From assembly GCA_018136815.1 (NCBI GenBank), contig CM030936.1, positions 2,631,079 through 2,695,078 of the forward strand: a stretch of DNA of 64,000 bases, written 5' to 3'. Numbering within the stretch: the first letter of the stretch is position 1; every line of letters begins with the position of its first letter. Below, one piece after another: positions 20,520-30,868 of the stretch. The translations under genes and the position numbers were made by a program. The DNA is from Isochrysis galbana. Its lineage: Eukaryota; Haptophyta; Isochrysidales; Isochrysidaceae. The notes beneath the pieces are model-generated. The model was not told where the DNA came from. It did not search any database and saw nothing but the letters and a program-made list of their open reading frames with translations.

Positions 20520-22915
20520 GTAATTTACTCCCTGGAAGTGTATGTAAGTGTCATTGTTCTTAAGGTATTGCGCGCACTCCTCGCTGTTGTAGGGCGTCGT
20601 AGCATTGTAGTCCCTAAACACATTGTGTATGGTATTACATTCGAGCTTGTTCCATAGTTTCGCCCACGCGGGGTTTAACTTTTAACTTGGGACCCGGGTG
20701 CGTCGGGCTGCCCCACATGGGTTGTGAGTTGTGAGAGTAATCCATCCCTACTAATTTTCAGGGATGTGAGTTCGAGTTTGCGGATGTTATTCAGCGCCTG
20801 CTTCCAGAACTCCGGTAGCTTGCTTGCGCCTATATTATCCCGTCGGTTGATTTGTTTGTGGGGGTCATCGATAGGACCGCTGCTCTTCCTAGCTAGGTTT
20901 GTGCGGCAGAACCATGCTCATGCGTCGAGTACTTGTGTACTTGTTTCCATTGCGCTTGTCGTGCGTCTAGGTAGTTCAATATCCATTTGGCTTGCAGTGC
21001 CTAAACGTGGTTATCCCAGTCTAGGAGACCCAGCGCCCCAGATGCGGCCCTTTTTCGGATGCGTTTTTTAGTGGGAGTTCGGGGTGTTTTATCCATTGCA
21101 ACCTGCGCCCGGTGCGTTCGTCCACAATATTGTGTCTACTACGGCTCTCTTGACGGCCGCGTGGAACGACCTCGGGGCCGCTAGTGTTTGTAGCCAGTAT
21201 CTAGGGAAAAAAAAACATCTGAAGATTCTGGGCTCACTTTTGTTTTGCCGTGTATTGATAGGTTGTTTGTGAGCGGCATGTATATGGTGGCCTTCTTCTC
21301 TATTTTGTCGACTAGTTTCCGCCAAAATCCCTTAGTGGCTTGCGCCCCTCCCAAGGGGACTCCTAATATGGTTGCGTATTCGCTCCCTTTTAGCCACTTG
21401 TACCTTCTAAATCTAGCGGGGGGGTGTTTTCTCTTAAGAGACCCCATCCTCAGTCCTTCAAATTTTTGGTCGTTTGGTTTGCCGCACGAGGCCGCTGCGT
21501 ATCTTTCCACCCATTCGAGTGATCGTGCGAGGCTGCCATAGTCGGCTGCAAGGAGTTGAGTGTCGTCCGCGAATGGGCTTATCTTCAGTTCGGCTCCGTT
21601 CACCACGATGCCGTCTATGTCTTCGTCTTCGTTTATCGCCCGGGTGAGGGCCTCCGCCGTTAAGAGGAAGGCCAGCGGTGACAGTGGGCATCCTTGGGGG
21701 ACGCCGCTCGCCACGTTGAACGGGAAGCTTCTGCCTCCGTTTGCTTTGATGTACCGAATGGGTTTCGCTTCGGAGTTCGTGAGGGCTCTCGCGTATCTGC
21801 GGAAGTCTTCTCCGAACTTTAGTTTCTCGAGGACAAGGCGGTAGAATTCCCAGTTAACTCTGTCGAAGGCTTTCTCCCAGTCTAGCGCTAAGAGCAGTCC
21901 GGGTTCGCCCGTCTCGTCCAGGTATGCTTGCGTAAGCTGCAGAAGGTGGGTGGCGCAGTCCGCCGTTACAAGAATTTCCCACGGCCCGGAGGCGCTCTTG
22001 GACAAGAAGTCGGGCTCGAGGTCGACGCCCTCTAGCTTGTTGAGATGTGCGACGATGGCCCCGAGGGTCTCTTCGTCCTTGGCTTTGTGGCCCTTTTCGT
22101 AGGCCGTGAAGGAGATGATGATCTTCTGGTCAATGGGAAACTCCGCTTCCTCCTCGGGCATGGGCTCGAGGTCTTCGTCGAGGAGGGCCACCTGAGTGGC
22201 CGGGGTGAGGGGTGTGGTTAGTCCCATGTGTGGTCTAGTCTCATTAGGGTCCATGAGAGTTGTTGGGTCCGAGTCGGTGACGCCCTTTTTCGAGGGTTGT
22301 GCGTGTTGGGTGTTTTGTGTTGGCTCTTGTTTGTGCTGGTGTTTGTTGTGCTGGGCCTCTTTGGCCAATGTTGTGTCCGTCATTTGTGCGTCCGAGGCGC
22401 GTCTGACCTCCGGCCCGTCGGCTTCGTTGAGGAGCTCCCCCTTCGTTCCATCTCCTATGCTGCCCTTGGCCCCCATCCCAGGGGTCCACATCTGATCCAT
22501 GTTGGGCCCCATGTTTTGGTACGTCATGCCCCCCTTGGGGTTCTGTGTGTATTGGTGCCGGGCCGGCACCTCGCGCCGGAGCGCGAGGGCGGTATCGCGG
22601 CTGTGTAGGGTCCAGGCCCGGAGGCCTTCCCTGATGGAGCGTCCCACTGGGGTGGTGTGTCTGGTGTGGCTGTGGGATGTGGATTGTGTGTGCTGCATGC
22701 TGTCAACCAGCATGCAGGTCGTGCTCTCTCTGTTCTCGGTGCTGCGCGGGCGTGGCCCGCTGGCTCCTGTGCCCACCTGGCTGGGGGGGTCGTCCTGGCG
22801 CGGTCGCTTCGGCGACAGCGGCGTGTCCATGAAAGCTTCGTCCATCGCGGCGAGGGCCGCGGCAGCGAGGGCGGGAGGCGGCGCGCGCTCCATGACCCTA
22901 TCAGTTTACTGATAG
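20520..22915 (-). mobile_element. LINE (non-LTR retrotransposon), longest copy
   Basis: Read on the minus strand the element starts at a hairpin (CTATCAG-TTTA-CTGATAG, 22898-22915 on +) just upstream of the ORF at 22893. It runs through an ORF1-like region, a reverse transcriptase and a degraded C-terminal region. The part below 21180 still aligns by eye with 30110-30700 of another copy (for example ATAGTTTCGCCCACGCGGGG against ATAGGCTAACCCAAGCGGGG), but with frame breaks. No tail was found at its left end, so the 3' end is lost. Confidence 0.85.
21181..22893 (-). CDS. LINE ORF1-reverse transcriptase fusion ORF
   Basis: The frame has 570 codons. Residues 1-40 are the leader MERAPPPALAAAALAAMDEA then MDTPLSPKRPRQ, with a KRPR nuclear-localisation-like motif. 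About 230-310 is a conserved ORF1 block with LEGVDLEPDFLSKSASGPWEI and a CA pair, also present at 32860-32990. It then jumps to the reverse transcriptase: LALDWEKAFDRVNWEFY (finger and first Asp), VPQGCPLSPLAFLLTAEAL, FADDTQLLAADYG (catalytic FADD) and ATILGVPLG. No apurinic endonuclease and no early fingers region lie between the ORF1 block and the RT, so this is an in-frame deletion derivative. Downstream the frame stops and the thumb/connection is broken. Confidence 0.85.
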   Translation of the reverse strand: MERAPPPALAAAALAAMDEAFMDTPLSPKRPRQDDPPSQVGTGASGPRPRSTENRESTTCMLVDSMQHTQSTSHSHTRHTTPVGRSIREGLRAWTLHSRDTALALRREVPARHQYTQNPKGGMTYQNMGPNMDQMWTPGMGAKGSIGDGTKGELLNEADGPEVRRASDAQMTDTTLAKEAQHNKHQHKQEPTQNTQHAQPSKKGVTDSDPTTLMDPNETRPHMGLTTPLTPATQVALLDEDLEPMPEEEAEFPIDQKIIISFTAYEKGHKAKDEETLGAIVAHLNKLEGVDLEPDFLSKSASGPWEILVTADCATHLLQLTQAYLDETGEPGLLLALDWEKAFDRVNWEFYRLVLEKLKFGEDFRRYARALTNSEAKPIRYIKANGGRSFPFNVASGVPQGCPLSPLAFLLTAEALTRAINEDEDIDGIVVNGAELKISPFADDTQLLAADYGSLARSLEWVERYAAASCGKPNDQKFEGLRMGSLKRKHPPARFRRYKWLKGSEYATILGVPLGGAQATKGFWRKLVDKIEKKATIYMPLTNNLSIHGKTKVSPESSDVFFSLDTGYKH

Positions 22916-22919
22916 TTGA

Positions 22920-23040
22920 AGCCAGTATCTAGGAATAGAGTATATGAGGAAGTTGGCTACTTTCGTTTTACCGTGTATTGAAAGGTTACTCGTGAGCGGC
23001 GCGTATAGCGGTGGCTTTCTTCTCTATTTTGTCCCTCAGA
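22920..23040 (-). mobile_element. second LINE fragment (RT C-terminal part)
   Basis: GCCAGTATCTAGG and TTACCGTGTATTGAAAGGTT followed by TTCTTCTCTATTTTGTC repeat sequence at 21190-21310 inside the longer LINE. It encodes the DKIEKKAT stretch. It abuts the 5' end of the larger element. Confidence 0.7.
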
Positions 23041-23513
23041 CGTAGGGCGCTGCGTGCGAGGCACCTTCGTAGACGCGTCGGTCGGACGGGCCCTAGCGAA
23101 TGAAGCCTCCATTGCCTCGAGGACGCTTTCATGGGCATTACAATTTTGATGCCATGACCTTTGACGTACGCCCCCCGCGACCATCGCATCATGGCTATCG
23201 GCCATTGGTGCTGCTGCGTGTATCAAACAACCCGAAATTGCGCGCGCACGTGGAACAGCTCAGCGTGAAAACGCACTGCAATACTTAGAGAGCACGCTGG
23301 TCCAGCTTGCAGGTGGATAGCGAGCGGCTTCAATGCGCACTCCCCCATCATAACTCTCCATCCGCAACACGCAATCTCTCTCATCGCTACATCATTACTA
23401 CTCAAAGGCATTTGTAGACAACGCTTGCGGCGAAGTGCACATGAAGTGGGCTACATCGCAAAAGGCAATCCGCTCTTTTGACGCCGGACTGCGCAAGCTT
23501 CGGGGTCGCCTCC
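23041..23513. other. no gene seen
   Basis: Mixed sequence between the LINE scraps and the 3' end of the disordered-protein gene. The open frames are short and in conflict. Confidence 0.4.
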
Positions 23514-24851
23514 TCAATAGTAACGGTCAACGGAATGGCCCCTCGAGATGGACGCACTCCGGCCATACGTACCGGTGGCATTACTTACAGGAACATTTGT
23601 CCCAAGGGGTGCTATCCCGGCCTTGGCGCCGAGCGGCATCGATGTGGTCGGAGCATAGGAGGGAATGGCCGGCATGCTTCTGTCCATGCTTTCGGCCATC
23701 TGCATGTAACGCCAGGAGCGTTGCATGTGCTCGCTCGGCGCATATTGCGTTTTCTCATGTGTTGAGGCCGTTGCTGGATGCTGGGAAGGTTGGTGTGCAA
23801 AAGGCTGGGAAGATGCAGGCGTAGTCGCCGGGGGTGTTGTCGCCGACGCGGATTCGAACGTGACGCTACGGTTCATTCCACTCAGCAAGTTGCCCTGCTC
23901 TGCAGCAGGTCTCGTGCTGTCGGCGTGAGGCTCATCTGGCCTACTCTGTGGGTGTGTGCCAAACTCACCAGCAAGCGCCGCCTGGGGTGCAGGTGATGGA
24001 GCTGATGGAGGCTTTGACGGATCAGGCCTGTGCGGGCGAAGAGTGCAGCCGATGAATTGCTCGAATGTAGGGAAACCCGAGATGTCACAGCGCGCTAGGA
24101 ATTCGGCGAATCCGTCGATACTCAGATCGAACCCGTGGGCTTCAAGCATTCTCCGCGCAAAATCCTCATCGATGTTGCCTTCTCCATCCCGTGGGACCTG
24201 GTTGAAGTGCTCGCGCAGCGATTCGAAGGCATTATGCAGCATGGGCGCGGATGCAGCGGCAGAATGGTCCTGATCCCGTTGTGTGGATCCCACTGGCGCC
24301 GGCTCGCTCGGATAAAGCAAGTCTTTGGCTCCAGTATCCTGAGTCGACGGGTGAATACGGTACGATGGGGGGAAGGCTGACTGCGATAGCGATCGGTCGC
24401 TCACGTACGGAGAGGGCTGGCCAGGTGCTGGAGCATCCGCACCCACCATGACAGAGCCGAGAGGCACCGATCGGTGCTGCGGCTTCCCGGCCATACCTTG
24501 AGGCAGAGGGATGGGCGCCGGGGGTGGCCGCACTCGGGTGCCAGCCGGCCGCACTGTGCCTTCGGGCACAAAGAGCGGATTGTCTTGCGAAGTGACGTAG
24601 GTAGAGGCCTTCTTGACGGTGAATTCGGGGGCATCGATTCCCCCGAAGACGACCGAGCCGACTGAGCCCTGCCGCATCCGAGCCTTGTAGTCCATCCGGC
24701 TGTAGTCGGCAGCAGGCATGTTTTCGCGACTGAAGACAGGGTCCTTTGAGATGGTCTCTCTCGCGCGCGCGGTGGAGGTATCGAGCGAAGAGCGGACGGG
24801 CTGGCGGACAGGTCCGCTCGAGATGCCGGCGACGCGAGGGAGCGGCGCCAT
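23514..24851 (-). CDS. hypothetical disordered protein with an EF-hand-like core
   Basis: The start ATG at 24851 (MAPLPRVAG) gives 445 aa. Much of it is Pro/Ser/Ala-rich and basic. Near residues 48-75, MDYKARMRQGSVGSVVFGGI is a compact conserved-looking segment. The folded part is about 205-285: NAFESLREHFNQVPRDGEGN, DEDFARRMLEAHGFDLSIDG, FAEFLARCDISGFPTFEQFI. This has helix-loop-helix spacing like paired EF-hands, but the loops lack a full set of calcium ligands. It reads RSASISRGHSVDRYY at the C-terminus. No family is assigned. It diverges from the secreted Cys-rich gene. Confidence 0.6.
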   Translation of the reverse strand: MAPLPRVAGISSGPVRQPVRSSLDTSTARARETISKDPVFSRENMPAADYSRMDYKARMRQGSVGSVVFGGIDAPEFTVKKASTYVTSQDNPLFVPEGTVRPAGTRVRPPPAPIPLPQGMAGKPQHRSVPLGSVMVGADAPAPGQPSPYVSDRSLSQSAFPPSYRIHPSTQDTGAKDLLYPSEPAPVGSTQRDQDHSAAASAPMLHNAFESLREHFNQVPRDGEGNIDEDFARRMLEAHGFDLSIDGFAEFLARCDISGFPTFEQFIGCTLRPHRPDPSKPPSAPSPAPQAALAGEFGTHPQSRPDEPHADSTRPAAEQGNLLSGMNRSVTFESASATTPPATTPASSQPFAHQPSQHPATASTHEKTQYAPSEHMQRSWRYMQMAESMDRSMPAIPSYAPTTSMPLGAKAGIAPLGTNVPVSNATGTYGRSASISRGHSVDRYY

Positions 24852-25576
24852 CCCTATGCAGAGAACGGGAGAGAGGAGGATGGAGACAGCGAGGGGGGTG
24901 CCCCGATCGCCTTTAGGGGGAGGCCGAGGAGGGAGGAGGGCAAGCGACTCAACGGACGCAGACGTGAGGAAGCTCTCGGGGGTTTGGGATACTTTATTCA
25001 ATAGAAGATTTTGTTGTTGTTTGTCATTCCTCGTGCGAGTTTTGTTTTGGCTCGTGATGTTCTATGAGAGTGAGCGGTGTGAGCTTGCTGAGGTATTCCA
25101 TGCACGACGTACCAAATGAAGAAATAAGACGAGAGAAGAGAGGGAAGAAAGAAGAACGAAGATTTGAAGGACGCAGCAGAAAAGCAGTCAAGATACATAG
25201 TTATTCACGGCTTACACAGAAGAAAGAGAGAGTGTGGACGCCTCCTTTGGGTGGGGGAGAGCAGAGGTGGGAGCAATGGGAACCAAATATTGTAGCACGA
25301 AGGTTAGATGCAAGAGGAGGAGGGTAGGTACTCGAAAAATAGTGTGCAACGAACTCACACACTCCCAGCAGCAAAGGGATTATTCAGAGAGACCCAAGAA
25401 ACAATAAGCAGGCGATCCCATGAGAAGGCCTCTCTGCTCCCCCCCTTTCCTCTCTTGCCCTCGCTCTCTCTCTCTCGAGACGTGTCCCTCTCGTTGTTGC
25501 GAGATCCGTGTGGCGTGTAGGAGGAGAGGAGAGGGAGGGGATTGAGGGAGAGCGAGCGGAGGGGGAGGTGGAGGGG
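24852..25576. promoter_or_regulatory. divergent intergenic region
   Basis: The left edge (24855-24900) is purine-rich and the right edge (25430-25490) pyrimidine-rich on the + strand, so both genes have pyrimidines on the coding strand upstream. The middle (25100-25330) is A-rich with no gene. Confidence 0.45.
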
Positions 25577-26140
25577 ATGCGTTGCCTGCTGCTCGTGCTA
25601 CTGGTGGCATGTGCGCACGGGAGTAGCTTGGCGGGCGAGGCCCACCAGTCGCGCGACGAGGTGCAGAGCCAGCGCTCTGCGCTCGCCGGCCGCTCGCTCC
25701 CTCCTGGCATGGGCTGGCTGCGTGCTCTCTCAGGAGAGTGCCGCTCGTGCCTCAAAGAGTGCCTCGGCACAAAGGCGACCGAGCTGCAGCAGGCGTCGAT
25801 CAGGTACCAGGCACCGCTCTCACTTGTCACGTGGTACCTCTTCCGCAACCGGCCCTTCAAGATGTGGCCGCTTGAGGAGGTCGTCGCCAACCTGTTCAAG
25901 GTCAACCCTGGCGTCTATGGGGGGGCAGCAGCTGTGGGCTACATGAGTTGCAGCAGCATGTGCGATCAGGAGTGCCCGTTCCCGGGGCGCGCTTACGATC
26001 CGGACGCCCCCTGCATGGCGGGTCTCGAGGAGATTGAACCTTCCGACACGACATGGCTATCGCGACTCTACCGCTCGAGTGGCGGGCGAGGATCAAAGGG
26101 TGGGTTACAGGACATGATCGGGACCTTCTTCCAGATGTGA
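25577..26140 (+). CDS. secreted Cys-rich protein, unknown family
   Basis: The ATG at 25577 opens MRCLLLVLLVACAHGSSLAG, a clear signal peptide with likely cleavage after residue 15-20. The longer open frame begins in purine-rich leader sequence and was rejected. The mature region has CRSCLKEC, then YMSCSSMCDQECPFPG, then DAPC: eight cysteines that could form disulfides. Between them is an amphipathic stretch, TWYLFRNRPFKMWPLEEVVANLF. The total is 187 aa. It is probably exported or lumenal; I cannot name a family. Ending in GTFFQM it has no ER-retention signal. Confidence 0.65.
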   Translation: MRCLLLVLLVACAHGSSLAGEAHQSRDEVQSQRSALAGRSLPPGMGWLRALSGECRSCLKECLGTKATELQQASIRYQAPLSLVTWYLFRNRPFKMWPLEEVVANLFKVNPGVYGGAAAVGYMSCSSMCDQECPFPGRAYDPDAPCMAGLEEIEPSDTTWLSRLYRSSGGRGSKGGLQDMIGTFFQM

Positions 26141-26689
26141 GTGCATGCACCCGGATGGCGTGGCGCTAGCCACACACGGATGCGGCCCACAACATACGCG
26201 GATAGGAAACTCTGTGTGTATAGAGGATGCGGGAGTTCGAGGAGGAAATCGCGACTTGGCAACACTGCGGAGCATGACAGACGGCTTGCTTGCGGATGCG
26301 CGGAGAGCGACGTGGCTCTCTTCCTCTTGTTCCTGCGTGGCTTGCGACTCTTGTATGGGCTGTCGGGCGAATTTCGTGACCGCGTACAACTGCGTCGCCC
26401 GGACAACGTGTCGCGAACGATGTGCATCTTGATCCCATTCGCATGCTTATGGCTTGCATGTCCATTGATCCCGCACGCCTGTATAATATGTCACTTGAGC
26501 ACTCAAAGGAACACGCGCCACTCTATTCTCCAGAAGCTTATCCCGTTTCAACAACATGCATGGTCTCTGTGGTTGACTTGAAAAAGTCTCGAAGTTTGGG
26601 GCTATCCCCTAGATCTCACACTGACATGATACCATGTACAATCTACAATATAGCACTAGCACTAGCCCGCCCGACGACCGAAGAGAGAA
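26141..26689. other. 3' flank, no gene seen
   Basis: Open frames at 26145-26581 lack family features. The A-run at about 26692-26703 marks the start of the LINE tail. Confidence 0.4.
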
Positions 26690-27580
26690 GAGAAAAAAAA
26701 ACCTTTTGAAATTCTCGCCTCACTCGTGGCACTGGAACGTTTCCTCGTAGCCACGCCCTTTTCCCTTCCCCACCCTCATTTCCCGCCTTGCGGCAACTCC
26801 CCTCGTGCTCTACTTAGGGGCTCGGGTCTTTTGGGGGGTCCGATTGGAGCGGGGTGCACCTGTCCTCAGCGGCGTGTTCTCGCCCTCCTCCGGTGCTGCT
26901 GAGTGACCTGTTTATCATATATTTTCGTTTCAGGGTTCAGGTTTTCCTGCGTGCTGCAGTGTTAGTCGTAGGTGACTTATATTGATCAATCGCACTTCCA
27001 GGTGGTCTATTAATACCGGGCGACACATCGTGTCATGCGAGCTTTTCGGCAAAGACCAAGTGCTTTCGCTACGAGGCTAGCGTTTTCGCTCAGTTGTAGC
27101 CTACCTTTTTCGTCTTCGATAAATACGGGGGCGCTGAGTTCTAGTGGTTTCTTGAGTTTGGGCTTCCTCCCCTGTGCGGCTTTATTTGTGCGCATGGAGT
27201 GGTGTGTTTTTGGCGGGGCGAGGCCCCTAACCAAGGTGACAAACCTCGTTAGCGTAGATTCTAAGATCGGTATATAGTGGTACTCGTGTGACTCGAATTC
27301 GACTCTATAGAAGTCTTTTATTATGTATTTCCACGCTATCACGTACAGCGCTTTTAGGCTTTCTGGCGTGTTTGCACCGGGGTATGCGAACAATCTATCC
27401 TTTGTCTTCTGCCTCCATGACCTTCCGGGGGAGGGGGTGTAGTTATTAAGGGCATCTATGGTCTCGAAGATTGTTTTCGTCGCGGGACACCACGCTTGGT
27501 GGCACGAATCTTCTCGGTGTCGGCGACATAGTCTACACGTAGTTCTCGGACAGCTGAGCAAAGCCTTCTTGTTGTCGTTC
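26690..27580 (-). mobile_element. LINE 3' part with zinc-knuckle ORF
   Basis: Minus strand 27561-27010 encodes the last part of the LINE protein: CRLCRRHREDSCHQAWCPAT (a CX2C..H..C cluster of the C-terminal zinc knuckle), then ALYVIAWKYIIKDFYRVEFE and RKPKLKKPLELSAPVF. The 3' tail follows, with the hairpin CTCAGC (26865-26870) / GCTGAG (26898-26903), GTTGCCGCAAGGCGGG and GGCGAGAATTTCAAAAGG plus a T-run. The 5' part is missing. Confidence 0.88.
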
Positions 27581-27599
27581 CAACCTGGGGATACTACCC

Positions 27600-28598
27600 T
27601 AGGTTGCGATGCCGTCGTTCCCGAAATTCGCGTCTTCGTTTCAGTCGTTCAATCGATCCGGAGTCACCCCCATCTGCTCATATGTGGTGGGGACGATTCG
27701 ACTCCGGGAGTTCCGTTCTCTCTCGCCGTTCGTTCGCTACCTCCTTCGTCGCTCTCGTCGTCCTCGCATCATTCGTTCAATGCTCTCGATTACGAGCGTT
27801 CAACGCTAATTCTTGCCTTGAGCTCCGTCGCTGCCGATCCATCTGCTGTCGCCAGTCGCCAGTCAAATCTTGGATGGACTGGCCGATTCGTTCCCTCGAG
27901 ACTCGCCTTTGAGCTGCCTTGGCCGCGCCAGCGAGGTTAGCCCCTCCGCATGGACGGTGGCCTACACCCTCGCTGTTCGCCGCTGGCTCGCGCCGCCTAC
28001 GATGGTTGCGCCAACCCGATTGGGTTGGCGACCGCTACCGACTAGCCTGTCTGATGTATCCTCGCTCGCTGACGAAGGGGTATTCGCAACTATGCCCTCC
28101 GTCGTGCAACGCGCATTCCGTCGATTATTCCGCTCGCAACCCGCTCTATTCTCGTCCGACTCTCTTCTGGCCGCCGCGTCCCGTTCATTTCAGATGGTTT
28201 GCACATTGGCCGCCGCGTCTCCGTCCATTCCGGTCACTCGCAGTCTCGTTTCCGTTTCCGTTGTCGTTCCGCTTTGCCAGTTTTCAGTGTGCCTGACTTT
28301 GGTTCCGGCCGCTGAAGACTTGCTCGTTCATCCCACGCGCACTCATCCTTCGTTGAAGGAGGGAGAGACTCTCTCGTACGTCCTCGATCTCGCTTTCCAG
28401 CGCGCCGCCGCCCACGGTGCCGCGCATGTTATGCCGAAAGATATCGCCGAGGCGGCGCAGCTTGTTCTGCGCCCCAGCCAATCGCCTGAGTCACCGGCTC
28501 AGGTGCTGCCCGTTCACTTCGATGAAATTTGTGTCACGCTTGGCGACGTTAGGCGTGACGTCAAGCCCATGCGGCCCCCCATGGGCAAACCAAGTACA
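27600..28598 (+). mobile_element. diverged fragment of the gag/TAG/methyltransferase retroelement
   Basis: From 27870 a + strand frame runs to 28616. Its last third, AAHVMPKDIAEAAQLVLRPS...LPVHFDEICVTL, aligns with VVLPRHLTEAAQELRRPRSG...LPKHFDELCAEL in the element at 38367-43172. The copy stops exactly before the methyltransferase-like block. Upstream, the frames are Ser/Arg-rich and degenerate. Confidence 0.65.
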
Positions 28599-28616
28599 AA
28601 CTTAGTTGATGAATAA
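28599..28616 (+). repeat. target site duplication, left copy
   Basis: AACTTAGTTGATGAATAA, identical to 30851-30868, directly flanking the LINE. Confidence 0.9.
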
Positions 28617-30850
28617 AAAAAAACTTCTTAATATTCTCGCCGCGCGCGCAACTATGCATTCTAACACATGCAGCCTCGCCCGCCGCTCTCATCCCCCCTC
28701 CACCTGCCTTGCGGCCCGTCCCTCGTGCGCTACCTAGGGGCTGGGTGTATGGGGTTTCCTGCAGCAGACGGTGTGCCCCGATCCCCGATAGGTTTTTTCC
28801 ACTCCTTCCTCCTGTACCATCGGGCTATCGGTTTCTATATTGTTTTCTTCTTTTTTTTAAGACCTATGGGATGGGCGGCGTGTTTCCGTGCTTTCGGGGG
28901 TCGAGGCAGGGCGGGTGAGTGAAGCTTCGTGACGGCTTATGCGCGGTTAAGCTAGCTTTTCCGTTAGTTGGAGTGCATTGGCTATTGCGGCCAGGTTGCC
29001 GCCTAACATCAGTGTGCCTTTATCGTTGAATGTAAAGACGGGTGCGCAAAGCTCACGCGGGGACTTGAGCTTCGGTTTTCTCCCTTGTGAGGCTATGCTA
29101 GTGCGTGCGGTCGAGGGCTTGTCCGGGGGGGTGAGTCCTCTGGCGAGGACCGTAAATCTGCTAAGGGTTTTTTCGATGACCGGCACGTGATGGAAAGTGT
29201 AGTTGTCAAATTCTACTTTGTAAAAGTCACCTATTATGTACCTCCACGCTATGATGTAGAGGGCTTTGAGGCTGTCGGGTGTCGTTGTGTTCGGGTATAC
29301 GAAGAGTCTGTCTTAAAGCTTTTGTGCTGTCGATCTGTCTTCTCTAGGAGTGTACCCCGTTACCGCTTCTACGGCCCGGAAGATTTGTTGTGTGGAAGGG
29401 CATCTGGCGAGGTGTGTCGAGTTTTCGCGGTGTCTTCCACATAATCTGCATTTCGCCGTGGTCGCCGTGGCGAATCGGTTTCGTGTGCCTAGCCTCCTAT
29501 GAGTGATGTGTTTAAAGTGAGGGTGTTTGTCCGTGTGCTTGAGCATCGGGTGTGTGTATAGTTTTGCCACGTGGATCCACACTCATCTCGGGTCAAGTCT
29601 AGTTTACGGGTCCACTTTTCTCGGGCCGGCTGCGGTTTGCCGCTGGGGCCACCCACTAGGTATTCGCTCGTGATGTCGGATACGGTGATCTGGTCTAGTT
29701 GTATCTTGCCGTTAAGCGCGTATTCATCTGCTAAGGGGTACTCTAGGTGTTTCGGGCCTTTGAGCCCGCTTTCCCATCTGGCCGGCGTGTGGAATAGTGC
29801 CTCTTCTCCCGGCTTAGCTACGTCAGTGGTGCTAGTGGTTTCTCCCAGGTAGTTGGTGTTGGTATATATCCATATGTTGTTCATTTTAGTGATGTATTTA
29901 TCCTCTTCAGACACTTTGATTTCCCTTGTCTCGTTTTCCGGTCGAGTTTCGACGCTAGTTCGCTCCGGTTGCGCCTTTGTGGCTGGCTGTTGCGGTGCCG
30001 GGCTAGCCTGCGCTTTGTCTTGGAGCCTCGAGGCGTGTCGAACTATATGCTCCCACGAGTTTAAGAATTCTTGTTTGTTTACTCGCGCTCCCGCGTGAGA
30101 GAAGGTTTCGGGGAGGTGGTCCATGTATTGTTCGCAGTCCTCCCGGGTGTACGGCTCGGTGAAGTTGGGGTCTTTGAAGACGTTGTGCACGACGTGCGCG
30201 TTCAGTGATTCCCATAGGCTAACCCAAGCGGGGCGGGTGATCGGTGGAGGATCATGACGGTTGTGCCATAGCGGCTGTGAGAGCGCCCCTTCTCTGGAGA
30301 GAAGAGATCGGTCTATTCTCAGCGCCCTGAAGTTAGTTAGGGCGTCCTTCCAGAATGCCGGCAGCGCTGGGTTCCCTCGGATGCTCCGCGTGAGCATCTT
30401 CGGGGGGGTCGTAGAGAGGACGGCCCCCCGGCCTAGCCCGGTCCGGCAGAACCATGCATCGAGAGCATGTTTCCATAGGGCTCTCCTCGCGTTGAGATAG
30501 TTTAGTATCCATTTCGCTTGGAGGGCCTTTACGTGCGCCGTCCAGTGTAGGAGGCCGGTCCCCAATGTGCGCGTCGCATTTTCCGGTCCGTGTAAGGGGT
30601 AGCATGGGTATTTCACCCATTTGGTTGTCTTGCCGGTGTAGGGGCTTTCCCATAGGATTTTATCGGCCGCCCTTTGGATCCTATTGTGGAACCATTTGGG
30701 GGCCGCTAAGGTTTGTACCCAATAGCGCGGTGTGCCATAAATAATGAAGTTTACTACGTTGGTCCTACCGAAGATGGTCATATGGCGCGCTATCGGCGTC
30801 AGACGTGCCGCTTTGGCGTCTATTTTGTCCGCTAGTGCTTTCCAAAAGGG
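28617..30850 (-). mobile_element. 5'-truncated LINE with 18-bp target site duplication
   Basis: The insert lies between two identical 18-bp repeats. On the minus strand it begins inside the region after the reverse transcriptase (30781 onward), goes through the C-terminal domain and zinc knuckle, and ends with the shared tail: hairpin CCGATAG (28785-28791) / CTATCGG (28825-28831), GCCGCAAGGCAGG, GGCGAGAATATTAAGAAG and a T-run at 28617. This is the youngest-looking copy in the window. Confidence 0.92.
29489..30781 (-). pseudogene. LINE polyprotein C-terminal region
   Basis: The frame reads YWVQTLAAPKWFHNRIQRAA, LGTGLLHWTAHVKALQAKWI and PPKMLTRSIRG, a typical post-RT region of LINE proteins. 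At 29489 it stops; the zinc knuckle CRLCGRHRENSTHLARCPS continues in another frame (29313-29582) and the last block, QGRKPKLKSPRELCAPVF, in a third (28947-29186). At least two frame breaks are therefore present and the copy cannot make a full protein. Confidence 0.85.
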
Positions 30851-30868
30851 AACTTAGTTGATGAATAA
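30851..30868 (+). repeat. target site duplication, right copy
   Basis: Second copy of AACTTAGTTGATGAATAA. Read on the minus strand it contains the stop codon (ATCAAC then TAA) of the small ORF at 30854-31069, so the duplication leaves that ORF end intact. Confidence 0.9.
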
